From Pseudomonadota bacterium (GTDB taxonomy: Bacteria; Pseudomonadota; Alphaproteobacteria; Acetobacterales; Acetobacteraceae), in NCBI GenBank assembly GCA_021805545.1, contig JAJZFB010000007.1, positions 1 to 33,681 of the forward strand: a DNA stretch of 33,681 nt, given 5' to 3'. Every line of letters starts with the position of its first letter. Position 1 is the first letter of the stretch. Of the stretch, positions 17,333 through 25,411 are shown in pieces. The position numbers and the translations under genes were made by a program. Below the pieces are notes generated by a model. It saw only the letters and a program-made list of their open reading frames with translations, was not told the DNA's origin and did no database searches.

Positions 17333-19393
17333 ATGGACCAGACAGCACAGCAGGACATTACACTTACCGTTACCGGCATGAGCTGCGCGTCCTGCGTGGG
17401 GCGGGTGGAGAAATCTCTGCGCCGCGTGCCGGGGGTGGAGGATGTATCGGTGAACCTCGCCACCGGGCAGGCGCATATTCATGGCGCGGCGGCGGTGAAT
17501 GAGGCGGCGCTGATCGAGGCGGTGCGCAAAAGTGGCTATGGCGCGGCGCCCGTGGCGGCGGCACAGCCTGAGCGCGGCCATGCCGAGGCCTGGCGCCTGG
17601 CCGCCGGGTTTGCGCTGGGCGCGCCGGTGTTTCTTTCCATGGTGTGGCCCGTGCCGGCTTTGGCGCAGCTTATGCTGGCCAGCCTGGTGCAATTCTGGCT
17701 GGGGGCGCGGTTTTACAAAGGCGGGCTGGCGGCGTTGCGCGCGGGCGGCGGCAATATGGATGTGCTGGTGGCGCTTGGCACCAGTGCTGCCTGGGGGTTG
17801 TCTGTCTGGCATGTTTATGCGGGCGGGGCGCTGTATTTTGAATCCTCCATCGCCATTATTCTGCTGGTGCGGCTGGGCAAGTTTCTGGAGGAGCGGGCCA
17901 AGCGCGAGGCGGCTTCGGCCATTTTGGCGCTGCAGACGCTGCGCCCGGATGTGGCGCATCTGGCCAATGGCGAGGATGTGCCGGTGGCGCGGCTGGCGGC
18001 GGGCGATGAGATAGAGCTGCGCCCTGGCGAGCGTGTGCCGGTGGATGGTGAGATCGTGGAGGGAACATCCAGCCTGGATGAAAGCCCGGTGACTGGTGAG
18101 GCGCTACCCGTGCCGCGCGGCAAGGGAGCGAAATTGCTGGCGGGCACGCTGAATCTGGACGGCGTGCTGCGCCTGCGCGTGACCGGCGCGGCGGGGGAGA
18201 ATTTTCTCGACCGCATGGCGCGGCTGATTGCGGCGGCGCAGGGCGAAAAGCCGCAAGTACAGGTGCTGGTGGACAAGGTGGCGGCCATTTTCGTGCCCGT
18301 GGTGCTGGGCATCGCGCTGCTGACCTTCGGGCTGTGGATGCTGCATGGCGCGGCATTTGGCGCGGCACTGCTCAATGCGGTTTCCGTGCTTGTCATTGCC
18401 TGCCCCTGCGCCTTGGGGCTGGCCACACCGGCGGCCATTCTGGCGGGCACCGGGGCGGGGGCCAAAAACGGTATTTTGTTCCGCAACGCCTCGGCACTAC
18501 AGGCGGCGGCGGGCGCGGATATGCTGGTGTTCGACAAAACCGGCACGCTGACCAGCGGCACGCCGCGCCTGGACCATGTGGCCACGCTGGGCGCCATGGA
18601 AGCCAAGCGGGCCAGGGAAATTGCCGCGGCGCTGGCGGCGCGTGACACGCACCCCTTAAGCGCCGCGCTGCGCCTGCCGGGTGTGGCGCCGGCCAGTGCG
18701 GTGCAGGCGCTGCCCGGCAAGGGGCTGCGCGGCGTTGTGGAGGGCAGGGCGTATCTGCTTGGCTCCGCCGCCCTGGTGCCAGGTGTGCCTGCGCCGGCGG
18801 GCGGGGCGAGCTGGTCTTATCTGGCCGAGGAAGGCGGCGCGGCTTTGGCGGGGTTTGCCTTTACCGATCATCTGCGCCCCGGCGCGCGCGCGGCTGTGGC
18901 GGCGCTGCGCCAGGATGGCTTGCGCGTGCTGATGCTCACCGGCGACCGGCGCGAGGCGGCCGAGGCGCTGGGGCTGGAGGCGGATATTATCGCCGGGGCA
19001 AGCCCGGAGAAGAAGCTGGATGTGATCCGCGATTTGCGCGGCGCCGGGCATAAGGTGGCGATGGTGGGGGATGGCATTAACGATGCCGCCGCCCTTGCCG
19101 CCGCCAGCGTGGGCATGGCCATGGGTGCCGGGGCGGATGTGGCCATTGAGGCGGCGGATATATCGCTGCTGCGGCCAGACCCGCTTTTGGCCGTGGGCGC
19201 TTTGCGCCTGGCCCGCAAAACCCGCCTGGTGCTGTGGCAGGGGCTGTTCTGGGCGATGTTCTATAACGTTATCGCCATACCGGCTGCTGCCTTGGGGCTG
19301 CTTAACCCGATGATCGCGGGGGCGGCCATGGCGGCGTCCTCGCTTTGCGTGCTTGGCAATGCGCTGCGTTTGCGCCATTGGAGGGCGCAATGA
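17333..19393 (+). CDS. copA: Cu(I)-exporting P1B-type ATPase CopA
   Basis: It pumps Cu(I) from the cytoplasm across the inner membrane. 686 residues: one N-terminal HMA domain (MSCASC, 16-21), transmembrane pairs before the actuator domain, NMDVLVALGTSAAW (141-154), the actuator TGEA (254-257), the transport-site CPC (357-359, in IACPCALGLATP), the phosphorylated Asp in DKTGTLT (401-407), the HP motif in DTHPLS, GDGIND in the hinge, and a final helix pair. With a single HMA domain it is on the short side for the family but complete. The start at 17333 has no Shine-Dalgarno sequence, and the predicted transcription start falls at about the ATG itself. cueR overlaps its end by 4 nt. Confidence 0.96.
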   Translation: MDQTAQQDITLTVTGMSCASCVGRVEKSLRRVPGVEDVSVNLATGQAHIHGAAAVNEAALIEAVRKSGYGAAPVAAAQPERGHAEAWRLAAGFALGAPVFLSMVWPVPALAQLMLASLVQFWLGARFYKGGLAALRAGGGNMDVLVALGTSAAWGLSVWHVYAGGALYFESSIAIILLVRLGKFLEERAKREAASAILALQTLRPDVAHLANGEDVPVARLAAGDEIELRPGERVPVDGEIVEGTSSLDESPVTGEALPVPRGKGAKLLAGTLNLDGVLRLRVTGAAGENFLDRMARLIAAAQGEKPQVQVLVDKVAAIFVPVVLGIALLTFGLWMLHGAAFGAALLNAVSVLVIACPCALGLATPAAILAGTGAGAKNGILFRNASALQAAAGADMLVFDKTGTLTSGTPRLDHVATLGAMEAKRAREIAAALAARDTHPLSAALRLPGVAPASAVQALPGKGLRGVVEGRAYLLGSAALVPGVPAPAGGASWSYLAEEGGAALAGFAFTDHLRPGARAAVAALRQDGLRVLMLTGDRREAAEALGLEADIIAGASPEKKLDVIRDLRGAGHKVAMVGDGINDAAALAAASVGMAMGAGADVAIEAADISLLRPDPLLAVGALRLARKTRLVLWQGLFWAMFYNVIAIPAAALGLLNPMIAGAAMAASSLCVLGNALRLRHWRAQ

Positions 19394-19815
19394 ATCTCGT
19401 CACCATCGCACAGGCTTCCGCCGCCACGGGTGTGTCGGCCAAGATGATCCGGCATTATGAGAGCATCGGCCTGATAAAGGCGCCGGTGCGTACCGAGAAC
19501 CGCTACCGCCATTATAACGAGGCGGATTTGCACGATCTCGGCTTCATCCGCCGCGCCCGCGACCTTGGATTCTCGTTTGACGACATAAGGCAGTTGCTGG
19601 ATTTGTGGCGGAACAAGGGGCGTAGCTCGGCCGAGGTGAAGGCGATTGCGCTGCGCCATATTAAGGAATTGGATGAAAAAGCGGCAAAGCTGGAGGCCAT
19701 GAGCCGCACGCTGAAGCAATTGGCGGAAAGCTGCCATGGCGATACGCGGCCCGATTGCGCCATTTTAGAGGCGCTGGATAAACCCGTGCCGCTGGGCGGG
19801 GGCTGTAATCCTTGA
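19390..19815 (+). CDS. cueR: MerR-family copper-responsive regulator CueR
   Basis: 141 residues: an N-terminal winged helix (IAQASAATGVSAKMIRHYES, then IGLIKAPVRTENRYRHY), a dimerisation helix, and the metal loop CHGDTRPDC with Cys115 and Cys123 spaced exactly as in CueR (C-x7-C). The segment RSSAEVK keeps the serine that marks monovalent-metal sensors at the place where zinc sensors have a cysteine. A C-terminal GGGCNP adds one more cysteine. Its ATG overlaps the copA stop (ATGA), so copA and cueR are one operon and the regulator would be induced with its own target. Confidence 0.92.
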   Translation: MNLVTIAQASAATGVSAKMIRHYESIGLIKAPVRTENRYRHYNEADLHDLGFIRRARDLGFSFDDIRQLLDLWRNKGRSSAEVKAIALRHIKELDEKAAKLEAMSRTLKQLAESCHGDTRPDCAILEALDKPVPLGGGCNP

Positions 19816-21542
19816 CTTTGCGCCCTGGTTTGCCGATACGGGGCGCGTTGAAGCTGGCGCGCGCAGCGCTGGGCGTGCTCAGGCGCGCCGCACCATATGA
19901 ACGGGTTCCATTTTTGTCTGATACGCATGACTCCGAGAATGCCGGGACGCCGGTAGAAGAGCAGGCGCCGCGCCCGGCGGCTGATGAGGCCGCGCCGGTT
20001 GAGAGCGCCGCTGAAGCCGGGACCGAAACCCCGGCGGAAGAGCCGGTTGAGGAAGGGTTTGGCCCGCTGGGCCTCTCTGACCCGATTTTGCGGGCGCTGC
20101 ACGAGAAGGGGTATTTGCGCCCCACGCCCATCCAGGCCCAGGCCATTCCCACTGTGCTGATGGGGCAGGACGTGCTGGGTTGCGCGCAGACCGGCACGGG
20201 CAAGACGGCGGGCTTTACCCTGCCGATGCTGGATATTCTATCCGGCAGCCGCGCCCGCGCGCGCATGCCGCGCTCGCTTATTTTAGAGCCGACGCGCGAG
20301 CTGGCGCTGCAGGTGGCGGAAAATTTCGTTCAGTACGGCAAATACCTTAAGCTGAACCATGCGCTGCTGATTGGCGGCGAAAGCATGGCCGACCAGAAAG
20401 AGGTGCTGAGCAAGGGCGTGGACGTGCTGATTGCCACGCCGGGCCGGTTGATCGACCTGTTTGAGCGCGGCGGGCTGCTGCTGACCGATGTGCGGGTGCT
20501 GGTGATCGACGAGGCCGACCGGATGCTGGATATGGGGTTCATTCCCGATATTGAGCGCATTGTCTCGCTGCTGCCGCGCAAGCGCCAGACGCTCTTCTTC
20601 TCCGCCACAATGGCGCCGGAAATACGCCGCCTGGCGGATGCGTTCCTCGATAGCCCGAAGGAGATTACCGTCTCCAAACCGGCTTCGGTGGCTGTTACCA
20701 TTACCTCCGGCCTGGTGCTGGTGAATGAGCATGACAAGCGCGAGGCGCTGCGGCGGCTGATCCGCTCGGAAGATGTGCAGAACGCGCTGATCTTTTCTAA
20801 CCGCAAGCGCGATGTGGATATTCTGCTGAAATCGCTGCTCAAGCATGGTTTTTCGGCGGGCGCGCTGCATGGCGATTTGCCGCAGAGCGTGCGGTTTGCC
20901 ACGCTGGAGAAGTTCAAGGCCGGCGAATTGAGGCTGCTTGTGTGTTCCGACGTGGCGGCGCGCGGAATTGATATTGGCGGCCTCTCTCATGTGTTCAACT
21001 TCGATGTGCCGCACCATGCCGAGGATTACGTGCACCGCATTGGCCGCACCGGGCGTGCCGGGCGCGAGGGCCATGCCTATACCATTGCCACGCCCGATGA
21101 CCGGCTGGCCGTGGAGGCGGTGGAGAAGCTGATCGCAGCGCCGATTCCGCGCATCGAGATTCCTGGGCTGGATGCGGTGGAGTGGTCGGAAGAGACATCC
21201 TCCCGCCGTGGGCGCGATGGCCGCAAGGGCCGTGGCAAGCCCGGCGAGAAGGATAAAGGCCGCGAGCGCGACAGGCCCAAGACCAGGGAGGCACGCGAGC
21301 CGAAGGCCGAGCCGCCGCCGCCGCCGCCGCCGCGTGAGCGCGAGCGTGACCGCCCCCGCCGCGACGAGCCGCGCCGGGACCGCGACCGCGAGCGTGGCGA
21401 TACCGGGCCCGTGGTGATGGGCTTTGGCGGGAATGTTCCGGCCTTCATGCTTATCCGCCGCCGTGGCGCCGCCGCCGTGGCCATGGATGCGCCGGAGACG
21501 GAAGAGCCGGATGTAACGCCGCCCGAAGGCGGGCGGATATAG
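19812..21542 (+). CDS. DEAD-box RNA helicase with acidic N-terminus and basic, low-complexity tail
   Basis: ATP-dependent RNA helicase. The core, from about residue 83 (FGPLGLSDPILRAL), holds the Q motif (PTPIQAQAIP), motif I AQTGTGKT, Ia PTRELALQ, II DEAD (VLVIDEADRMLD), III SAT, and C-terminal motifs ARGIDI and HRIGRTGRAG. Before it is an acidic Ala/Glu/Pro stretch, and after about residue 450 comes a highly charged Arg/Asp/Lys/Pro tail with a run of prolines, as in RhlE/DbpA-type helicases that bind RNA nonspecifically. The start is uncertain: TTG 19812 overlaps the cueR stop, while TTG 19914 would start just before the acidic segment (SDTHDSEN). Neither has a good ribosome site. Confidence 0.88.
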   Translation: MTLRPGLPIRGALKLARAALGVLRRAAPYERVPFLSDTHDSENAGTPVEEQAPRPAADEAAPVESAAEAGTETPAEEPVEEGFGPLGLSDPILRALHEKGYLRPTPIQAQAIPTVLMGQDVLGCAQTGTGKTAGFTLPMLDILSGSRARARMPRSLILEPTRELALQVAENFVQYGKYLKLNHALLIGGESMADQKEVLSKGVDVLIATPGRLIDLFERGGLLLTDVRVLVIDEADRMLDMGFIPDIERIVSLLPRKRQTLFFSATMAPEIRRLADAFLDSPKEITVSKPASVAVTITSGLVLVNEHDKREALRRLIRSEDVQNALIFSNRKRDVDILLKSLLKHGFSAGALHGDLPQSVRFATLEKFKAGELRLLVCSDVAARGIDIGGLSHVFNFDVPHHAEDYVHRIGRTGRAGREGHAYTIATPDDRLAVEAVEKLIAAPIPRIEIPGLDAVEWSEETSSRRGRDGRKGRGKPGEKDKGRERDRPKTREAREPKAEPPPPPPPRERERDRPRRDEPRRDRDRERGDTGPVVMGFGGNVPAFMLIRRRGAAAVAMDAPETEEPDVTPPEGGRI

Positions 21543-21555
21543 CCGCGTAACAACC

Positions 21556-22623
21556 ATGGCGCATTGTGTGCATTTTGGCATTTGCGGCGGGTGCGCCGTG
21601 GATGACCGCACGGCGTTGGACAAACCGAGGCTGTTGCAAGACGCGCTGGCGCGGGCCGGGTACGCAGACGCGCCCATGGCCCCGCTGGTGGTGGTGCCGG
21701 TGGCCACAAGGCGCCGGGTGGATTTGGCGGTAACGCGCAAGGGCGCCGAGCTGGCGCTGGGGCTGCACAGAGCGCGCGGCGAAGAGGTGGTGGATATGCG
21801 CGAATGCGCGCTGCTGCGCCCGGAATTTTTGCCCCTTTTGCCGCCTTTGCGCGAATTGCTGCGCAGCCTTACCGGGCTGCGGCGCGCGGGTTCGGTGGTT
21901 ATAAACTGGCTGGAGAACGGGCCGGATATTTTACTCCGCCTGGATGCCGAATGTGCCCTGCCGGACCGGCGGCGCATTGTGGAATTTGCCAAAACCCATG
22001 GCGCGCCGCGCATTTGCGTGGCGGCGGGGCGCGATACGCCAGAGCCGGTGGCCGTGCTGCAGCCGCCGCGCGTAACATTTGGCGGCGTGGCCGTAACGCC
22101 GCCGCCGGGCGGGTTTTTGCAGGCCAGCGCCGAGGGTGAGGCGGCGATTATGCAAGCCGTTTTGGCCGGGCTGCCGAAGCTGACCAATAAAGCGCGCATT
22201 GTGGAGCTGTTTGCCGGGGCGGGCACGCTGAGCTTTGCGCTCGCGGCCCATGCGCGGGTAGAGGCTTACGAGGGCGACGAAGCCGCCTGCACCGCCGCCG
22301 AAGCCGCCGCCCGCGCCGCCGGGCTGGCCGGGCGCCTGGGCTTTACCCGGCGAGATTTACACCGCCGCCCGCTACAACCCGCCGACATGGCCAAGGCCGC
22401 CGCCGTGGTGCTGGACCCGCCCTATGCCGGCGCGGCGGCGCAGATGCGGTTTATTGTAATGAGCAACGTGGCCCGGGTGATTTACGTAAGCTGCAACCCA
22501 GACGCCCTGGCGGCGGATGCGGGGCAGTTGCGGCGGGCGGGGTATAAGGTGCTTGCGGCAACGCCGATTGACCAGTTTCCGTATTCGGGGAATTTGGAGA
22601 GTGTGGTGGTGTTGGGGAGGTAG
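21556..22623 (+). CDS. RlmD/TrmA-family class I SAM-dependent RNA (uracil-C5) methyltransferase
   Basis: 355 residues. The N-terminal C4-x5-C10-x2-C13 pattern (CVHFGICGGC), plus Cys84 in MRECALL, matches the [4Fe-4S]-binding cysteines of RlmD-type enzymes. The C-terminal Rossmann domain has the SAM motif IVELFAGAGTLSFALA, LDPPYAG, and VIYVSCNPDALAAD with the nucleophilic cysteine that attacks uracil C6. It is shorter than E. coli RlmD because it lacks the N-terminal TRAM domain, as in many alphaproteobacterial members. The target (23S rRNA or tRNA uridine) cannot be fixed from sequence alone. It starts 13 nt after the helicase stop, so the two may form a unit for RNA processing. Confidence 0.87.
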   Translation: MAHCVHFGICGGCAVDDRTALDKPRLLQDALARAGYADAPMAPLVVVPVATRRRVDLAVTRKGAELALGLHRARGEEVVDMRECALLRPEFLPLLPPLRELLRSLTGLRRAGSVVINWLENGPDILLRLDAECALPDRRRIVEFAKTHGAPRICVAAGRDTPEPVAVLQPPRVTFGGVAVTPPPGGFLQASAEGEAAIMQAVLAGLPKLTNKARIVELFAGAGTLSFALAAHARVEAYEGDEAACTAAEAAARAAGLAGRLGFTRRDLHRRPLQPADMAKAAAVVLDPPYAGAAAQMRFIVMSNVARVIYVSCNPDALAADAGQLRRAGYKVLAATPIDQFPYSGNLESVVVLGR

Positions 22624-22665
22624 GTGCGCCAGTTGCACGCAGACGTTTGTTCATAGCTAATTACG

Positions 22666-22995
22666 TTACGTTTTCATAATATCTTGGTGTGCTTCGTAAA
22701 ATTTATCTAACTCCAAAATTGCACGTCGATACGAGCGGGCGTCGTCTGATGGAACCCCAAAGTCGATGTCATGGGCAATGCTGTCATCGAGCAGCAATCC
22801 AACTGGAAATTTATCGGTGCTTGCTAGATCGACATATAGTCCGTAATCGAGCTTATAGACGATAAATCGCTCTCCTGGACGATGTGCTGCCGAACGGTTT
22901 CGATTCAAAATATGTAGTGCACGTCTGTCAAAAAGTCGATCACATTGGTTGAACTGTCGGCTTTGCTGCGCACTCGCCATGGCGTTCAGTTTGCG
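22666..22995 (-). pseudogene. C-terminal remnant of an unrecognised AT-rich gene
   Basis: A minus-strand frame ends at TAA 22666-22668 with a protein-like sequence (FDRRALHILNRNRSAAHRP, GERFIVYKLDYGLYVDL, LLLDDSIAHDIDFGVPSDDA, RSYRRAILELDKFY). Its upstream part, from about 22995 toward 23028, is simply the antisense of the IS630 remnant, so I conclude that the original N-terminus has been lost at the IS630 boundary. I do not recognise the family. It is visibly AT-richer than the helicase and methyltransferase genes to its left, which points to accessory DNA. An internal ATG at 22980 (MASAQQSRQ) could start a short product, but no ribosome site is evident. Confidence 0.5.
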
Positions 22996-23670
22996 CCCAG
23001 CAGTGTCTGGCGGTTTCTCGACCGTCACGGCATGACCTTCAAAAAAAACGGCGCACGCCGCCGAGCAGGAACGGCCAGACGTCGCGGCCAGGCGTCAGGC
23101 ACAGCCTGATCTTATACCAACGGTCATGCTCAATGACCGTTGGTATTACTGCTGAACACTTGGTCTTTATCGATGAGACTGGTGCAACGACAAAAATGGC
23201 CCGGCTGCGCGGATGGGCCAAACGCGGTCGGCGCTGCATTGCTCCCGTGCCGCACGGACACTGGAAAACCACGACCTTCACCGGCGCGCTGCGGCTGGGC
23301 GGCATGACCGCAGCCAATGCTGCTCGACGGCCCCATGGATCGTGAAATGTTCCAAGCCTACATCGAGCAGGTCCTCGTCCCCAGCCTGCACCGCGGTGAC
23401 ATCGTCGTGATGGACAATCTCCCCGCCCATCGCCCGCCAAACGTCCGCGCCGCCATCGAAGCCGCAGGCGCCACCTTGCTCTACCTGCCGCCCGACTCGC
23501 CAGACCTCAACCCCATCGAAAACGCCTTCTCAAAGCTCAAGGCAATCCTGCGCAAACAAGCCGCAAGAACAATCCAAGACCTGTGGCAGGCCATCGCCGA
23601 CGCGTTGCCAAGGTTCACACCAGAAGAAGCTCAAAACTTCTTCAAAGCAGCAGGATATGGATCAACGTGA
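22990..23670 (+). pseudogene. IS630-family transposase pseudogene, copy 2 (two disruptions)
   Basis: The plus strand carries the end of orfA (SSVWRFLDRHGMTFKK) with the family's run of eight A's, then orfB. The orfB frame is first broken at 23114 by a 33-bp palindrome between QPDL and EHLVF. It resumes with EHLVFIDETGATTKMARLRG, WAKRGRRCIAPVPHG and [16 protein letters not shown] single extra base near 23312 then throws it into another frame, where it continues [20 protein letters not shown] to the DDE-domain end ([39 protein letters not shown]) and TGA 23670. The catalytic Asp in FIDET, Asp in VMDN and Glu in NPIEN are all still encoded but in two frames. The start of orfA is missing. It is a non-functional remnant. 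Confidence 0.85.
23114..23146. repeat. 33-bp palindrome inserted in IS630 orfB
   Basis: ATACCAACGGTCAT, a 5-nt loop GCTCA, then ATGACCGTTGGTAT: perfect 14-bp arms. It replaces the expected Asp-Pro codons between QPDL and EHLVF of the IS630 transposase and shifts the frame. There is no obvious target duplication. It looks like a palindromic mobile repeat of the REP/small-MITE kind. Confidence 0.7.
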
Positions 23671-23683
23671 ACGGATTCCGCTC

Positions 23684-23748
23684 TAGTGTCCACCATGGTT
23701 CTGAAATTCGTGATGTGAAATATCGCGAATTTCAGAACCGGGACACTA
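23684..23748. mobile_element. 65-bp TA-bounded inverted-repeat element (IS630-end pair)
   Basis: The stretch begins TAGTGTCC and ends GGACACTA, so both ends are TA dinucleotides, the target used by IS630/Tc1 elements. Inside, GGTTCTGAAATTCG (23697-23710) and CGAATTTCAGAACC (23726-23739) form a perfect 14-bp inverted repeat. It resembles the two ends of an IS630-type element brought together with nothing between them. A degenerate copy of one end (TTTCAGAACCATCACACTA) lies at 25396-25413. The last TA is shared with the 104-bp MITE that follows. Confidence 0.65.
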
Positions 23749-23850
23749 GAGCATTTTCCGATCAATCGGAAACGCTCCAAATTTGCTTGGGCGAGCAATT
23801 TCATCCGATCAGCTTAAATCTTCGATTCGAGCTGATCGGATATTGCTCTA
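23747..23850 (+). mobile_element. 104-bp MITE, copy A
   Basis: It starts TAGAGCATTTTCCGATCA and ends TGATCGGATATTGCTCTA, so the terminal TAGAGCA/TGCTCTA repeat includes a TA target. Three internal dyads: TTTCCGAT-CA-ATCGGAAA, TTGCT...GAGCAA, and CCGATCAGCTT with its complement near the right end. It differs from copy C at 2 of 104 positions. The right-hand TA provides the stop codon (TAG on the minus strand) of the helicase gene at 23848-25089. Confidence 0.85.
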
Positions 23851-25089
23851 GGCGGCGCGGGCCTTACCGCTTGCATATTGCGGCCGGCGCGGTTTTACCT
23901 TGCGTACCACCATATCCGGATGGCGCTGCGGCTTTTTCGCCGGCTGGGCATGGGCCGGGCGCGTGCCGCTGGCCACATGCATTTTCACGCCCGTCAACTT
24001 CTCAATCTGGTTCAGGTAGGGCAGCTCCGTGGCATCGCAAAACGCCACGGCCGCACCTTCCGCCCCGTTGCGCGCGGTGCGGCCAATGCGGTGCACATAG
24101 CTCTCCGGCTCGTTCGGCAGCTCGTAATTCACCACATGGCTCACGCCCGCCACGTCAATGCCGCGCGCGGCAAGGTCTGTGGCCACCAGCGCGCGCACCT
24201 CGCCAGAGCGGAACGCCTCCAGCGCGCGCTGGCGGGCATTCTGGCCCAAATTGCCATGCATGGCCGCCGCCGCAATTTTGGCGCCGTTCAACTGCAGCGC
24301 CACCTTATCGGCCCCGCGCTTGGTACGGGTAAACACAATGGCGCGGCTGAACTCCGGATCCTTCAACAGGTCGATGAGCAATTGCCGCTTGCCCCCGCCA
24401 TCGACAAAATGAACATGCTGGGTAATTTTGGCCGGGGTGGAGGACACGGCGGCAATGGACACGCGCACCGGGTCGTGCAGCAGCCCCTCGGCCAGCTTGG
24501 AAATTTCCGTGGGCATGGTGGCCGAGAACAAGGCCGATTGCCGCCGCGCGGGCAATGCCGCCACAACCTTGCGGATATCGGGCATGAAGCCCAGGTCAAG
24601 CATACGGTCCGCCTCGTCCAGCACAAAAAACTGGCATTGGTCGATAATCAGGTTGCGCGTGTTCATCAGGTCGCAAATGCGCCCCGGCGTGCCCACCACA
24701 ATATCCGCCCCGCGCGACATGCGGTTAACCTGCCCCATGCGCCCCACGCCGCCGACGATGAGCACGGTGTGCAGCCCCATGCCGGCGCCGAATTTTTTGA
24801 ATTCCTGCTCGATCTGCACCGCCAGCTCGCGCGTGGGGGCCAGAATAAGCGCGCGGGTGGAAAAGCGGCGGTTATGCAGCTTGTTGGCCGCCATCTGCTG
24901 CAGAATTGGCAGGGCGAAGGCCGCCGTCTTGCCGGTGCCGGTCTGGGCGATGCCCAGCACGTCGCGCCCGGCCAGGCCAGCCGGAATGGCGCCTGCCTGA
25001 ATGGGGGTGGGCTTGGCAAAGCCCGCCGCGTTCAGCGCGTGCATAATGGTGCCGGCCAAGCCGAACGAGGCGAAAGTAGCTTCAGTCAT
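23848..25089 (-). CDS. DEAD-box RNA helicase (RhlE-like)
   Basis: 413 residues from ATG 25089 (MTEATFASFGLAGTIM). Motifs in order: Q motif PTPIQAGAIP, motif I AQTGTGKT, Ia PTRELAVQ, GTPGRICDL, II DEAD (FVLDEADRMLD), III SAT, and the second RecA domain with ARGIDVAGV and HRIGRTARNG. A short basic tail (KPQRHPDMVVRKVKPRRP) probably binds RNA. It is a compact RhlE-type helicase, distinct from the larger one at 19812-21542; the two are only moderately alike. The frame extends upstream to 25311 but the added 74 residues are not helicase-like, and ATG 25089 has GGAG about 14 nt upstream. Its TAG stop lies inside MITE copy A. Confidence 0.92.
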   Translation of the reverse strand: MTEATFASFGLAGTIMHALNAAGFAKPTPIQAGAIPAGLAGRDVLGIAQTGTGKTAAFALPILQQMAANKLHNRRFSTRALILAPTRELAVQIEQEFKKFGAGMGLHTVLIVGGVGRMGQVNRMSRGADIVVGTPGRICDLMNTRNLIIDQCQFFVLDEADRMLDLGFMPDIRKVVAALPARRQSALFSATMPTEISKLAEGLLHDPVRVSIAAVSSTPAKITQHVHFVDGGGKRQLLIDLLKDPEFSRAIVFTRTKRGADKVALQLNGAKIAAAAMHGNLGQNARQRALEAFRSGEVRALVATDLAARGIDVAGVSHVVNYELPNEPESYVHRIGRTARNGAEGAAVAFCDATELPYLNQIEKLTGVKMHVASGTRPAHAQPAKKPQRHPDMVVRKVKPRRPQYASGKARAA

Positions 25090-25411
25090 AAAATATACGT
25101 CTCCGGCGCCGCAAGCCCTGTGCCTGCAGCGATATTGTCCGGCTTCCACGCGCGATATTGGAAAAGGACGGTGCAAAATGCCCGTAAGGGACGTCCCCGT
25201 CCCGATAGACAAACCAGCCGCCAAGGCCGGAGCGGGGCTCCGGTCGCGCTTTGGCGGTGACGCGCCGCTTATGCCCATGCCGCACCGCAAAACGCAAGCC
25301 CTGCCGCGCAAGCCTGATACGCAAAGAAAAGGCCAGGGAGCCGAAGCGCCCTGGCCTTTTTGGGCACCAGCAGCCGGGGCTGAGAGCCGGATGATTTCAG
25401 AACCATCACAC
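25090..25411. other. Intergenic region upstream of the RhlE-like helicase
   Basis: About 320 bp without a convincing gene. It holds the long leader and presumably the promoter of the minus-strand helicase, some short dyads (GGGACGTCCC around 25187), the 12-bp-stem terminator at 25327-25360, and a relic of an IS630-type end at 25396-25413. A plus-strand frame from ATG 25178 (MPVRDVPVPIDKP...) is open but runs through the terminator and I do not call it a gene. Confidence 0.5.
25327..25360. terminator. Bidirectional hairpin terminator downstream of the glucan synthase gene
   Basis: AAAAGGCCAGGG, a 10-nt loop, then CCCTGGCCTTTT followed by another T: a 12-bp perfect stem with T runs on both strands (CCTTTTCTTT on the minus strand). 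It lies about 150 nt beyond the GH17-GT2 stop codon and is separated from it by MITE copy B, so the MITE seems to have landed between a gene and its terminator. Confidence 0.75.

Noticed and set aside
20283-22226. Minus-strand 647-codon frame across the helicase and methyltransferase
   Set aside because: It spans two well-supported plus-strand genes and has no recognisable motifs.
23878-25260. Plus-strand 460-codon frame opposite the RhlE-like helicase
   Set aside because: It is the antisense of a gene with all DEAD-box motifs.
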